A stretch of 64,000 nt of DNA from Acinetobacter sp. ANC 4204 (GCF_002135205.1 NZ_NEFZ01000009.1:1-64000); one strand, 5' to 3'. Counted from the first letter of the stretch, positions 28,548 through 37,766 are shown. Numbers and translations are program-made. Notes: generated from the letters alone by a model not told the origin.

Positions 28548-29714
28548 ATGAATGCTCCCCTACCCAAAGCCCCATTTAACTGGGTTGCAATTTTTGCATT
28601 GGTTTTTCTTCCCATTGTGGCTGTCATTGCAATTCCGTTATATGCCTACCATCATGATTTCAGCTTAGCCGCTTGGATCAGTATGTTTGTATTACTGGGT
28701 GTTAGTAGTTTAGGTATTACCGCTGGCTATCACCGTCTATGGGCACACCGTGCTTATGAAGCAAGCTTGCCTTTAAAAATCATTTTGATGATTATGGGTA
28801 CATTTGCAGTACAAAACAGTATTTTATATTGGGGTTCAGGTCACCGTACCCACCACCGCCATGTCGATGATATCGAGAAAGATCCGTACTCGATTAACAA
28901 TGGTTTTTGGTATGCACACATGGGTTGGATGCTTCGTGACTATCCATCAGCAGAACCTGACTTTAAAAATGCACCCGATTTACTCAATGATAAATTGGTG
29001 ATGTTCCAACACAAATACTATGTGCCCTTAGTGATCATCGTCCACACGGGTATTTTATTACCAATTGGTTGGGCCGTAGGTGACTTATGGGGCGTGTTAT
29101 TGTTGGGCGGATTAATGCGTTTAATCCTCAGCCACCACGTTACGTTCTTCATTAACTCTTTATGTCATATGTGGGGCAAACGTCCATATACAGATGAAAA
29201 TACCGCACGTGACAACTTCTGGTTAGCTATTGCGACTTGGGGTGAGGGTTATCATAACTACCACCACATTTTCCAATATGACTACCGTAATGGTGTGAAA
29301 TGGTGGCAATATGACCCAACCAAATGGTTGATTTGGTCATGCTCAAAACTGGGTTTAGCTAAAAACTTACGTCGTATTCCGAGCTTTAATATCAAAAAAG
29401 CTGAACTTGCGATGAAGTTTAAGTATGCTGAGCAAGACTTAGAAGTTCATGGTCTGAATGTCAGTGATGACATCAGCTCAGCAAAAGCTCGTATTGCACA
29501 AGAATATGATGCGTTCACCCAGACCTTAAATGACTGGGCAAAATTGAAAGAACAAGAAATTCAAGCCAAGAAAACAGCTGTAGCTGAAAAAATTCATCAA
29601 ATGGATGAAAAGCTTAAAATTGAATTTCAATTGGTTGAACAGCGTTTAGGTCATCATCGTCAAACCTTAACCACGCTGATGCGTAGCATTAAAAAAGCGC
29701 CTGTTTCACAATAA
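28548..29714 (+). CDS. Membrane acyl-CoA/acyl-lipid delta-9-type desaturase
   Basis: This 388-residue integral-membrane di-iron enzyme inserts a double bond into saturated acyl chains. The three histidine boxes are H-R-L-W-A-H, H-R-T-H-H and H-N-Y-H-H, separated by two pairs of membrane segments as usual. Beyond the catalytic core there is a charged, probably coiled C-terminal tail of about 100 residues. ATG 28548 is preferred; AGGAG lies 11 bases upstream and a TTG at 28542 is possible. No regulator is adjacent. Confidence 0.9.
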   Translation: MNAPLPKAPFNWVAIFALVFLPIVAVIAIPLYAYHHDFSLAAWISMFVLLGVSSLGITAGYHRLWAHRAYEASLPLKIILMIMGTFAVQNSILYWGSGHRTHHRHVDDIEKDPYSINNGFWYAHMGWMLRDYPSAEPDFKNAPDLLNDKLVMFQHKYYVPLVIIVHTGILLPIGWAVGDLWGVLLLGGLMRLILSHHVTFFINSLCHMWGKRPYTDENTARDNFWLAIATWGEGYHNYHHIFQYDYRNGVKWWQYDPTKWLIWSCSKLGLAKNLRRIPSFNIKKAELAMKFKYAEQDLEVHGLNVSDDISSAKARIAQEYDAFTQTLNDWAKLKEQEIQAKKTAVAEKIHQMDEKLKIEFQLVEQRLGHHRQTLTTLMRSIKKAPVSQ

Positions 29715-29740
29715 TTGATTTCTAATAATCGTTTCAAAAG

Positions 29741-29766
29741 AAAGCTCCGCAAGGGGCTTTTTTTAG
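29741..29766 (+). terminator. Terminator of the desaturase gene
   Basis: AAAGCTCC/GGGGCTTT stem with GCAA loop and T run. Confidence 0.8.
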
Positions 29767-29787
29767 CAGTTCATAAAGGATAACAAC

Positions 29788-30117
29788 ATGGATATAAACA
29801 ACATCCCATTCGGTATCACCAACTGGGCCGAGATACCCACCACCCGCCATACAGGTGATCAAGGTTATGCCCTATGGCGCACGCAGCAATTTGACGCGAT
29901 TCGCGTGCGTATGGTGGAGTATTCGGAGAACTATTTGGCCGACCATTGGTGTTCTAAAGGACATATTCTGTTGTGCTTAGAAGGCGAACTCCACACCGAA
30001 CTAGATGATGGCCGTAGCTTTACCCTTACGGCTGGCATGAGTTACCAAGTTGCAGATCAAGCTGAAGCCCATCGCTCATCCACCTCAAAGGGTGCCAAGT
30101 TGTTTATAGTCGACTAA
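29788..30117 (+). CDS. DHCW-motif cupin-fold protein
   Basis: The 109-residue single-domain cupin carries the family signature A-D-H-W-C-S-K-G-H at about 51-59, followed by the strand L-C-L-E-G-E-L and a second motif ending S-Y-Q-V-A-D. The conserved His/Glu residues could bind a metal. Its ATG follows AAAGGA. The substrate is unknown. It lies 78 bases before selO on the same strand. Confidence 0.85.
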   Translation: MDINNIPFGITNWAEIPTTRHTGDQGYALWRTQQFDAIRVRMVEYSENYLADHWCSKGHILLCLEGELHTELDDGRSFTLTAGMSYQVADQAEAHRSSTSKGAKLFIVD

Positions 30118-30195
30118 AACGGTTGGATATATATCTTAACACTAAAACTTTGCTATATTGATGAGGTCATGGCTTATCCCTTGTGATCTTTCACT

Positions 30196-31641
30196 ATGCA
30201 GTTCAACTCACGCTATTCCCTCCTTCCTTCAAAGCTTTATCACCATCAACAGCCCCTTCCACTAAAAGGGGCAAAAGCAGGTCATTTCAATGCCGCTTTA
30301 GCAGAGCAATTACAATGGTCTGAAGCCGACAAACAGTCTTGGGTAGAGATTTGTAGCGGGCAAAAAACCTTTGCTGAGTTCGCTCCACTTGCGATGGTTT
30401 ATGCTGGGCATCAATTTGGACAATGGGCAGGCCAACTCGGGGATGGGCGCGGTTTACTGATTGCACAAATTCTCGATCAAAAACAACAAACCATCGACTT
30501 ACATTTAAAAGGTGCAGGCTCGACCCCCTACTCACGTATGGGCGATGGACGTGCGGTTTTACGCTCGGTCATTCGTGAATATCTGGCAGGTCATGCACTC
30601 AATGCACTAGGTATTCCCTCTAGTAATGCAGTCGGTTTTACTTCGTCTACTCAAGGTGTACAACGTGAAAAATTAGAGCTGGGTGCAATGATGTTACGTA
30701 CATCAGACTGCCATATTCGCTTGGGACATTTTGAGTGGATAAATCAGTATCAACCTGACTTACTTGGCGAATTTACGCAAAAATGCATCGCATGGCATTA
30801 CCCCGAATGTTTAGAAGCAGAACAACCTATTTTGGCATTTGCAACCCAAGTGATTCAACGGACTGCGGTTATGATTGCCAAATGGCAACTGGTCGGCTTC
30901 GCACACGGAGTGATGAATACCGATAATTTAAACATTACGGGTTCAACCCTCGATTTTGGCCCCTATGGTTTTATGGAACGTTTCCGTCCGAATTGGATTA
31001 ACAATCACTCCGACTACCAAGGCCGCTATACCTATCAACAACAGCCGAGCATTGGACACTGGAACTTATGGACATGGTTGAATAACCTCATTCCGCTTTG
31101 TCCACAAGACTATGACAAAGAACAATGGAAGCAAGACCTTGCCACTTGCCTAGAGCACTATGAACCCACGTTCTTGGAGCACTACAAACTGGGTTTAAGT
31201 CAGAAAATGGGCTTACCTCATTTCCACACTGACAGTTTTGACTGTGCCATGACCTTCTTACGGATTCTACAAACCGAACAGCTCGACTACACACAGAGCT
31301 TTACTCGTTTGCAGAATAAACAATATGAAACAATTAAAGATGACTGCCTTGACCGCCGTCAGTTTGAAAGTTTCCTTGCGCAATATGAACAGATTCGTGC
31401 CAATCAAGACACAGTAGTACTCGATGCAGCCATGCAACAAGCCAACCCTGTTTATATCCTACGCAATCACATGGCGCAAAAAGCGATTGAACTGGCTGAA
31501 CGGAATGATTTCTCAGAAGTCGAACGCTTATTTGACCTCCTCAGCCACCCGTTTGAGCGGAATGTAGCACTAGAGAAAGCTGAGGATGTAGCACCTTTAT
31601 CAACAGATGTTCCAGAGGTGATGGTGAGTTGTTCCTCTTAA
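30196..31641 (+). CDS. selO: SelO/YdiU protein adenylyltransferase (pseudokinase fold)
   Basis: The 481-residue protein transfers AMP from ATP to protein hydroxyls and is linked to redox stress in other bacteria. Family blocks include G-A-G-S-T-P-Y-S-R-M-G-D-G-R-A near 113, the lysine in L-H-L-K-G-A-G, and the metal segment H-G-V-M-N-T-D-N-L near 240 with D-F-G-P-Y-G after it. A Cys remains three residues from the C-terminus, where eukaryotic SelO has selenocysteine. No clear ribosome-binding site is seen at the ATG. Confidence 0.93.
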   Translation: MQFNSRYSLLPSKLYHHQQPLPLKGAKAGHFNAALAEQLQWSEADKQSWVEICSGQKTFAEFAPLAMVYAGHQFGQWAGQLGDGRGLLIAQILDQKQQTIDLHLKGAGSTPYSRMGDGRAVLRSVIREYLAGHALNALGIPSSNAVGFTSSTQGVQREKLELGAMMLRTSDCHIRLGHFEWINQYQPDLLGEFTQKCIAWHYPECLEAEQPILAFATQVIQRTAVMIAKWQLVGFAHGVMNTDNLNITGSTLDFGPYGFMERFRPNWINNHSDYQGRYTYQQQPSIGHWNLWTWLNNLIPLCPQDYDKEQWKQDLATCLEHYEPTFLEHYKLGLSQKMGLPHFHTDSFDCAMTFLRILQTEQLDYTQSFTRLQNKQYETIKDDCLDRRQFESFLAQYEQIRANQDTVVLDAAMQQANPVYILRNHMAQKAIELAERNDFSEVERLFDLLSHPFERNVALEKAEDVAPLSTDVPEVMVSCSS

Positions 31642-31655
31642 GCGTTTGGCTTAAA

Positions 31656-31683
31656 CTGTGGATAAATTAAACAATATCCACAG
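31656..31683. repeat. Inverted repeat between selO and the YjbR gene
   Basis: Perfect 9-bp arms CTGTGGATA/TATCCACAG are separated by 10 bases. The left arm and the next base complete a perfect DnaA-box-like TGTGGATAA. No T run follows, so it is not a classical terminator. Confidence 0.5.
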
Positions 31684-31710
31684 GGCTTCGCCCATTGAGT
31701 GATGATCACC

Positions 31711-32082
31711 ATGTCCTTACATCTTATTGCTGCAAAAGCTGCACTTGCCCTGCCAGAAGTGACATGTACTCAGCCCTTTGGTGAAGGTTGTGATGTCTAT
31801 AAAGTCATGGATAAAATGTTTTTGCTCAATTCATCTTTAAAGGGTATGGCTTTAAGTAACTTAAAAGTCACGCCTGACCACGGCGCGATGCTACGTGATA
31901 TTTATCCGTATATTCATGCAGGTTGGCATATGAATAAAAAACATTGGATTTCAATTTATGAAGATGAAGAGTTAGATTCGGATTTAGTTATTGATCTAGT
32001 ACAAAGTTCTTATGAACTCGTGGTATCCAAGTTGAATAAACCACAAAAACAGCGAATTGCTACACTTCAAGCCATCACCTAA
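31711..32082 (+). CDS. YjbR/MmcQ-family protein
   Basis: The 123-residue protein is of the YjbR (CyaY-like DNA-binding fold) family, with A-A-L-A-L-P-E-V at the start, the F-K/D-V-Y-K-V central strand and K-H-W-I-S-I near the end. ATG 31711 gives the usual N-terminus; GTG 31699 and ATG 31702 are alternatives. It is 69 bases downstream of selO. The function of the family is poorly known. Confidence 0.82.
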   Translation: MSLHLIAAKAALALPEVTCTQPFGEGCDVYKVMDKMFLLNSSLKGMALSNLKVTPDHGAMLRDIYPYIHAGWHMNKKHWISIYEDEELDSDLVIDLVQSSYELVVSKLNKPQKQRIATLQAIT

Positions 32083-32272
32083 ACATGTATTGAATGAACA
32101 GAATTTAATTACTCCTTTTACATGTTCTAAAGCTGAACCCTATCACTGCATCAAGCAGATGCATAGGTTTGAACGCATATTATCTAGGCTGTGCAACTTT
32201 TCAACATTTTATATACTGTTTCTCTTTGGAAAAGAAATACAAAATGAAAATGCAATGAATATTTGCTAGGTC

Positions 32273-32305
32273 AAAAAAAGCCCGACATCCTGTCGGGCTT
32301 TTTTC
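32273..32305. terminator. Strong bidirectional hairpin terminator
   Basis: AGCCCGACA/TGTCGGGCT stem of 9 bp, 3-base loop, flanked by A7 and T6 runs. It lies 190 bases after the YjbR gene. Confidence 0.85.
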
Positions 32306-33014
32306 GTATCACTTAGCTAGGTATAACTCCTGTCGTACCTCACATCCTCGTGCTGAACTTATTATTTTTGTTTTATGTTTTGGAACTTCCTGTTCTCTAT
32401 GACTGCATCATATAAAACATTTTAGGGCTGACCTAGACGCAATCCGCTTGAATAGTTGTAAGCCAAAACGTACATAAAAAATAAGCTTAATTAGACTTAC
32501 CCCCAAAATTATCCGCAGAAATTGTGGATAGTTTTCAGTATGACCGCAGCTGAACCTTACTCATTAAAATTAGTTTTTGAGTACTTAAAAAGCAACTTAA
32601 TAACCCACTGTTTCAATCTGTTGGAAATACAACCACTCTTTTCTCAATTTTGCCTATTTAATTATCTATACATATCAATCCGAAAAGATTGAATATAGAA
32701 GTCGCTCACTCGCCACCCAAGTTAATCCAAAAGCTATGGTGAACCTCATACGAAGACCCTCTGAGATTGAATGAAATCTAGGTCATTTATCTGCTCAGTT
32801 GCTTATTTGATCGCATTGTTGCAAAATTTGGATACTATCTCACAACCCAACCCTAAGTGACGTGCACATGGCTAGCAGAATGCTTCGCTGATTTGAATAC
32901 AGACTCATCGACCTTGTCTAAAACAAACGTAAAAGTAAAAAGACAAATTAAAACATTATTCAAAATGCTTAAATTTAGTAATCAATCAGAATCCTAAACG
33001 ATCAAAAAACCAAT

Positions 33015-33041
33015 AAAAAAGGACTCATATTGAGTCCTTTT
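33015..33041 (-). terminator. Terminator of the permease gene
   Basis: AAAAGGACTCA/TGAGTCCTTTT stem of 11 bp with a TAT loop. Confidence 0.82.
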
Positions 33042-33060
33042 CAACATCGTTACCTACGCT

Positions 33061-34416
33061 TTAGCTTTTCTTCGGCTTCAATGTTTTAAATAAAACAAAG
33101 AGCACGAGGATCCAGACAGGAAGCATTAATACTGAAAGCATAAAGCCTTGATTCCACATGATATATAAAATCATCAGCATAAAGGCTAAAACAAAATAAT
33201 TGCTAAACGGTGCAAACAACGCTGGAAACTTGGTTTGAATGCCTTGTTTGTTCATACTCTGTCTAAATTTAAGATGAATCAAACTGATCATCATCCAATT
33301 CAGCACCGCAGCACTGACCACAATATAAATCAGATAACTGAGTGCTTTTTCAGGCAAAAAGTAATTCAACAGTACGCAACCGAAAATCAATAATGCTGAA
33401 AATAAAACCGCCGCAATTGGTGTCCCTTGTCGATTCACCTGCTTAAAAACTTGTGGAGCATTGCCCTGTTCTGCCAGACCTAATAGCATGCGACTATTGG
33501 CATACATGCCACTATTACAAACAGAAACCGATGCAGTCAGAATAATAAAATTGAGTAAATGCGCTGCCCAATCAATGCCCATTTGCTTAAAAATAAGCAC
33601 AAATGGACTTTTATCTAGCCCACCCAAATCCAATTGATTCCAAGGCACCAGAGACAAAAGAATCGCCAGCGAGCAAATATAGAACAGGAAAACCCGAATC
33701 ACCGTTTGATTGACGGCTTTTGGAATGTTCTTTTCAGGATCTTCGGTTTCCGCAGCCGCCATACTAATCAGCTCAATGCCGCCAAAGGCAAACATCATAA
33801 AGGCCAACATATAAAACAAGCCTTCAAAGCCATGTGGGAAAAACCCGCCATGTACCCATAAGTTCGTGATGGAGGCAGTGGAACCGACATCAGCCGTCAA
33901 CAACAAATAAACCCCGAAGATGATCATGGCAATAATCGCCACAACCTTAATTATCGACAGCCAGAACTCAGACTCCGCATATAGTTTGACATTGGCAAGA
34001 TTGGCCAATGTGATCACCACAAAAAACACCAGCACCGAGACCCACGCAGGAATATGCGGCCACCAGTAGTTCACATATTTACCAATCGCGGTCAGCTCAG
34101 TCATCACCACCAAGATATACAGTACCCAGTAGTTCCAGCCTGTTAAAAAGCCTGAAAACCGCCCCCAATACTTAAAGGCAAAGTAGCTGAATGAACCCGT
34201 CACTGGCTCATGCACAATCATTTCACCGAGCTGACGCATAATTAAAAATGCAATCAAACCGCCAATCATATAACCCAAAATAATGGATGGGCCAGCAGAT
34301 TCAATAATATGTGCTGAACCTAAGAACAAACCTGTACCAATTGCGCCACCCATGGCGATCAATTGAATATGGCGGTTCTTTAAACGGCGCTGAAGTTTAG
34401 GCGTCTCGCTGCTCAA
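33061..34416 (-). CDS. Amino-acid permease of the APC superfamily (AAT family)
   Basis: This 451-residue transporter has about 12 membrane segments. It shows the AAT opening R-H-I-Q-L-I-A-M-G-G-A-I-G-T-G-L-F-L-G-S, the E-M-x-x-x-P-V-T-G-S-F-S-Y segment after helix 2 and the F-G-G-I-E-L-I motif of helix 6. The family imports amino acids by proton symport; the exact substrate cannot be read. The only in-frame start after the upstream stop is TTG 34416. A 38-codon frame lies directly upstream in the same phase, ending in TGA. Confidence 0.87.
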   Translation of the reverse strand: MSSETPKLQRRLKNRHIQLIAMGGAIGTGLFLGSAHIIESAGPSIILGYMIGGLIAFLIMRQLGEMIVHEPVTGSFSYFAFKYWGRFSGFLTGWNYWVLYILVVMTELTAIGKYVNYWWPHIPAWVSVLVFFVVITLANLANVKLYAESEFWLSIIKVVAIIAMIIFGVYLLLTADVGSTASITNLWVHGGFFPHGFEGLFYMLAFMMFAFGGIELISMAAAETEDPEKNIPKAVNQTVIRVFLFYICSLAILLSLVPWNQLDLGGLDKSPFVLIFKQMGIDWAAHLLNFIILTASVSVCNSGMYANSRMLLGLAEQGNAPQVFKQVNRQGTPIAAVLFSALLIFGCVLLNYFLPEKALSYLIYIVVSAAVLNWMMISLIHLKFRQSMNKQGIQTKFPALFAPFSNYFVLAFMLMILYIMWNQGFMLSVLMLPVWILVLFVLFKTLKPKKS

Positions 34417-34425
34417 AACACATGC

Positions 34426-34542
34426 TCATCTGATAAAAAAATGAATTGTACCGCTTGCACAGGCGATCAACCAGTCTTGCCCTTTAAAATCACCGATTGT
34501 CCCGTCTCGCTTTAGCAATTTCGCATTCAAACTGACTGTCAT
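34426..34542 (-). CDS. Possible 38-residue leader or small protein upstream of the permease
   Basis: ATG 34542 is preceded by a strong GGGAGGGAG site nine to ten bases upstream, better than that of any neighbouring gene. The product opens M-T-V-S-L-N-A-K-L-L and ends H-F-F-I-R. Its TGA (34426-34428) is in the same frame as the permease, whose TTG start follows nine bases later. It could be a leader peptide, a small protein, or the remains of a longer N-terminus cut by a stop. No family is recognised. Confidence 0.4.
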   Translation of the reverse strand: MTVSLNAKLLKRDGTIGDFKGQDWLIACASGTIHFFIR

Positions 34543-34570
34543 TTTTGCTTACTCCCTCCCCTGAATGCAT

Positions 34571-34608
34571 AAAAAAGCGGATAAGCCTAAGACTTATCCG
34601 CTTTTTTA
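34571..34608 (-). terminator. Terminator of baeSR
   Basis: Long stem AAAAAGCGGATAAG with its complement around a short loop, ending in six T residues on the minus strand. Confidence 0.85.
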
Positions 34609-34625
34609 TTGTTTAGACAACTGAA

Positions 34626-35312
34626 TTAATCTTCAGGATATTCAAAACGGTAACCTACACCATATACTGCCTGAACCCATTCATGACGGTTGCCTGTTTC
34701 AGCTGCATCCGAAATCTTACGACGTAAGTTCTTAATATGACTATCAATCACACGGTCAGCCACTTCAAAGCTGTCTGGATTAATATGATCCAGCAACTGT
34801 GCACGTGAATAGACTTGCCCCACATGCTCTAAAAACAACTCCAGTAAACGAAACTCGGTCGGTGTTAAGTTTAAAGGCTTTTGTTGATACCAAATGCGTT
34901 GCTGCGCTTTATCCATACGGAATAAAGACTGATCTTCAGGCTCAGCCTTGCGCTCTAAACGGCGTAACACGGCTTGGACACGCGCCACTAATTCTTTCGG
35001 GCTAAAGGGCTTACACACATAGTCGTCTGCCCCCATGTTCAAGCCAAGCACGCGGTCAATTTCTTCGGTACGTGCGGTAACCATAATGATCGGTAAATCC
35101 GACTGTTCGCGGACTTTACGGCAAATGGTTAAACCATCCATACGCGGCACCATCAAGTCTAAAATCATGAGACTCGGTTTACGCTGCGTAAAGCTATCAA
35201 ATGCATCCTGACCATCGTGAAACATACTGACTTCAAAGCCCGCTGCTTCAAGATAATCGCGGACCAATTGTGCAAGTTCTACTTCATCTTCAACCAGCAT
35301 AATATGTTTCAT
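34626..35312 (-). CDS. baeR: OmpR-family response regulator BaeR
   Basis: The 228-residue regulator has a receiver domain with phospho-acceptor D52 (I-L-D-L-M-V-P-R-M-D-G), conserved T near 80 and K near 101 (V-C-K-P-F-S-P-K-E-L). A C-terminal winged helix ends V-Y-G-V-G-Y-R-F. The sequence fits the Acinetobacter BaeR that adjusts AdeABC/AdeIJK-type efflux under envelope stress. It is encoded just downstream of its kinase with a 19-base gap. Confidence 0.85.
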   Translation of the reverse strand: MKHIMLVEDEVELAQLVRDYLEAAGFEVSMFHDGQDAFDSFTQRKPSLMILDLMVPRMDGLTICRKVREQSDLPIIMVTARTEEIDRVLGLNMGADDYVCKPFSPKELVARVQAVLRRLERKAEPEDQSLFRMDKAQQRIWYQQKPLNLTPTEFRLLELFLEHVGQVYSRAQLLDHINPDSFEVADRVIDSHIKNLRRKISDAAETGNRHEWVQAVYGVGYRFEYPED

Positions 35313-35331
35313 ACATACTTCCTTTTGTGTT

Positions 35332-36975
35332 TCATTTTTTTGGGAACGTTAACTTGCAACGTAAACCACCCAAAGGCGAATGATCAAAGCTCAATTCGCC
35401 ACCTAAAGCTTGCGCCAGTTTAGCAGATAAAGCCAAACCTAAACCCGTACCACCTGTGCTCCGCGTCCGCGAGTCATCTACACGGTAAAAACGCTCACCG
35501 AGTCGTGCCAACTGTTCGTCACTTAAACCATAAGGGCTGTCATCAACGTAGACTGTCCAATCTGTTGCAGATTGTTCAGTATGAATACGAACCTGTCCAC
35601 CGGCTTCAGTATAACGAATACTATTGCCCAACAAATTGACCATGATTTGCTTAAAGCGGTCAATATCAAGTTGTAACTCAGCCCCCTCACCTTCAACACT
35701 GATGCTTAAATGAGCTTGTTCAAATTTGGGCTTAAAGTTTTCCACTTCTTGCTCAATCACCGCCCATGGATTTACGCTTGCAAAATAACAGTTTAATTGC
35801 TGCGCTTCAGCTTGTGCTAAGTCTGCCAAATCATGAGTCAGCTTTTTCAAACTGGTCACTTGACGTAACATCGAGGCAAAATGCTCAGGCGTTGGTTTTC
35901 GGATACCGTCTTGCATCGCTTCAATCTGCGCTTGTAACACTGCCAACGGTGTTTTCAACTCATGCGAAGTATCCGACACCCATTGACGACGTGAAATTTC
36001 ATGCTGATCTAAAATCACCGCCAATTGGTTGAGCTCATTGGACAAATCACCCAGCTCATCGTTTCGATTCACTTTAACTTGATGCTGAAAATTACCTTTC
36101 GTCAGTTCACGTGTACCATTTAAAAGTCGCTGAATCGGTTGTTTAAAATACGTTGCCAATAATAATGAAACAATCAAACTGGCAAAAACAGTTAAACCAT
36201 AAGCCAATAATAAATAACGTTTCTGATTGCTAAAAAAGTTAATACTCAGTGCATCATCTTGATCAAGCACGGGTTTTAGGCCCAAATACCCGACTATTTT
36301 TTCATCCACAATTATGGGGCGATATGAAACTTGGTCTGAAGATGGCTCACCAACAACGAATTGTTGTTTGGCGTCATATAAAGATAAACGTGAGCTCAAA
36401 CCTAAACGGTCTGGCATTGAGATAAATTGCTTTTTCTGATTTTCCTTTGGTGGTGCTTTGCCGTCTTTGCGTTCAGGGGGGCGAAATGCATTTTCATTCG
36501 ACCTCAATGGAAATTTAAGCCCTTCAAAAGGTTGATATTCTGACGGTAAATTAAGCTCTAACCATTTCAATTCATCTTGATCAAGTAATGGTTTTCCTTG
36601 ATCAGCTTTGGCCAAAGTTGGCGGGAGATTCGCAAAAGTATGTTCTTCAAAATAACGCTGCTGTAACGCAATATCATATTGCCGTCTTAACCACCAATGC
36701 GAGAGCCGGTCATAATCGTCAGGATCCGCTTTACCTTCAATCTGTAAAATCTGTGCTTGAATGGCATTGCCCCAATCATGATAAGTGCTATACACACCTG
36801 CCAAGTTGTCAATCAAATGATCGAGCTTTTGCATTTCCACATCTGCAACGTATTTAGCAAAATTCTTTTGCATCGTCCAATGTAACACGCCCAAACTCAC
36901 CGTGGTAATCACCAACGTGGTCAGCAAGACGGTCAGGAATAAGCGTAAGGCAATCGGTACGCGACGAATTTTCAA
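35332..36975 (-). CDS. baeS: Sensor histidine kinase BaeS
   Basis: The 547-residue inner-membrane kinase has a first membrane segment at about 10-32, a large periplasmic region to about 255, a second membrane segment, HAMP (about 275-330), an H-box S-H-E-L-K-T-P-L, an N-box V-N-L-L-G-N-S-I-R and G-box G-G-T-G-L-G-L-A-L. The G1 box reads D-D-S-P-Y-G-L rather than D-N-G-P-G-L, an unusual form. The periplasmic part holds a charged P-P-E-R-K-D-G-K insert. With baeR it forms the envelope-stress system. Confidence 0.84.
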   Translation of the reverse strand: MKIRRVPIALRLFLTVLLTTLVITTVSLGVLHWTMQKNFAKYVADVEMQKLDHLIDNLAGVYSTYHDWGNAIQAQILQIEGKADPDDYDRLSHWWLRRQYDIALQQRYFEEHTFANLPPTLAKADQGKPLLDQDELKWLELNLPSEYQPFEGLKFPLRSNENAFRPPERKDGKAPPKENQKKQFISMPDRLGLSSRLSLYDAKQQFVVGEPSSDQVSYRPIIVDEKIVGYLGLKPVLDQDDALSINFFSNQKRYLLLAYGLTVFASLIVSLLLATYFKQPIQRLLNGTRELTKGNFQHQVKVNRNDELGDLSNELNQLAVILDQHEISRRQWVSDTSHELKTPLAVLQAQIEAMQDGIRKPTPEHFASMLRQVTSLKKLTHDLADLAQAEAQQLNCYFASVNPWAVIEQEVENFKPKFEQAHLSISVEGEGAELQLDIDRFKQIMVNLLGNSIRYTEAGGQVRIHTEQSATDWTVYVDDSPYGLSDEQLARLGERFYRVDDSRTRSTGGTGLGLALSAKLAQALGGELSFDHSPLGGLRCKLTFPKK

Positions 36976-37111
36976 AACACATATCTCAGTTTTTTCTTCT
37001 CATTTCGTATTGTATAGAACACTGTGCTAAAAAACTCTCCATTGTTTCTACATCATTATTACTTAATCTTTAATCATCAAAAATCACCTGCTCTTTATTG
37101 GGGAATTACAC

Positions 37112-37750
37112 ATGAATAAGATGACAAAAATTGCTTTAGCCACTGCCAGTATTCTATCTGTAGGCGCATTGACTGCCTGTCAATCAACCCAGCCTCCAAA
37201 AGATATGGACCAACCTCAACGCATGCATGGTCATGACAAGAACGACCGTCGAATGTCCCCTGAACAACGCGAGCAATTTAAAGAAATGCGCGCTGAACAT
37301 AAACAAGTCATGCAAGACATGAAAAAAGCCTGCGATGGCAAGGCAGTAGGTACAGCGGTACAAATTAAAGCAGGTGAACAAAACTTAGATGGTACCTGCG
37401 CCATTTCATTTAAACCAAACCGTGATGAAATGAAACGTGGCGAACGTCCACCAATGGAAGATGATCATGCTGGACAGGCACCTATGCAAGGTGATCGTGG
37501 TGAGTTCCGTGGCATGCATATGCAACACGGTGAGCCATTAACCGATGCAAAACGTGCTGAACTGACCAAACAATATGCTCAGCGTTTAGCTGAACGTCAA
37601 GCGCACCAAGAAGCTATGGCTAAAGCTTGCCAAGGCCAATCAGATGGTAAATCTGTTCAAATAAAAGTTGGTACGCAGACCGTGGATGGTAAATGTATGG
37701 TTCACTTCCAACCAAAACCACCCGTTCCAGCTCCAAATCAAGCATCTTAA
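37112..37750 (+). CDS. Lipoprotein with two internal repeats, divergent from baeS
   Basis: The 212-residue exported protein has a lipoprotein signal (lipobox L-T-A-C, Cys23). It carries two copies of a roughly 35-residue module: K-K-A-C-D-G-K-A-V-G-T-A-V-Q-I-K-A-G near 71 and A-K-A-C-Q-G-Q-S-D-G-K-S-V-Q-I-K-V-G near 170. Each ends with D-G-x-C and a beta segment, so each probably holds a disulfide. The linkers are rich in Met, Arg, Glu, Gln and His. No named family is recognised. In E. coli the Bae system induces the periplasmic chaperone Spy, and this Met/Arg-rich divergent neighbour could play a similar part. Confidence 0.7.
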   Translation: MNKMTKIALATASILSVGALTACQSTQPPKDMDQPQRMHGHDKNDRRMSPEQREQFKEMRAEHKQVMQDMKKACDGKAVGTAVQIKAGEQNLDGTCAISFKPNRDEMKRGERPPMEDDHAGQAPMQGDRGEFRGMHMQHGEPLTDAKRAELTKQYAQRLAERQAHQEAMAKACQGQSDGKSVQIKVGTQTVDGKCMVHFQPKPPVPAPNQAS

Positions 37751-37766
37751 AAGATAGTTTCAGTTC

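Larger units (their letters stand above)
32083..33060. other. Long gene-free stretch
   Basis: Nearly 1 kb lies between the YjbR gene and the permease gene. It holds the strong hairpin at 32273-32305 and the permease terminator at 33015-33041, but no credible coding frame. It contains scattered T-rich and palindromic bits and a GCATTGTTGCAAAATTTGG segment near 32813 that loosely recalls IS6-family ends. Confidence 0.45.

Noticed and set aside
32057..32269. 70-residue frame downstream of the YjbR gene
   Set aside because: It overlaps the YjbR gene end, has no ribosome site and shows no protein-like composition.
32810..32835. GCATTGTTGCAAAATTTGG resembling an IS6-family end
   Set aside because: There is no matching inverted copy, target duplication or transposase remnant, and the likeness is short.
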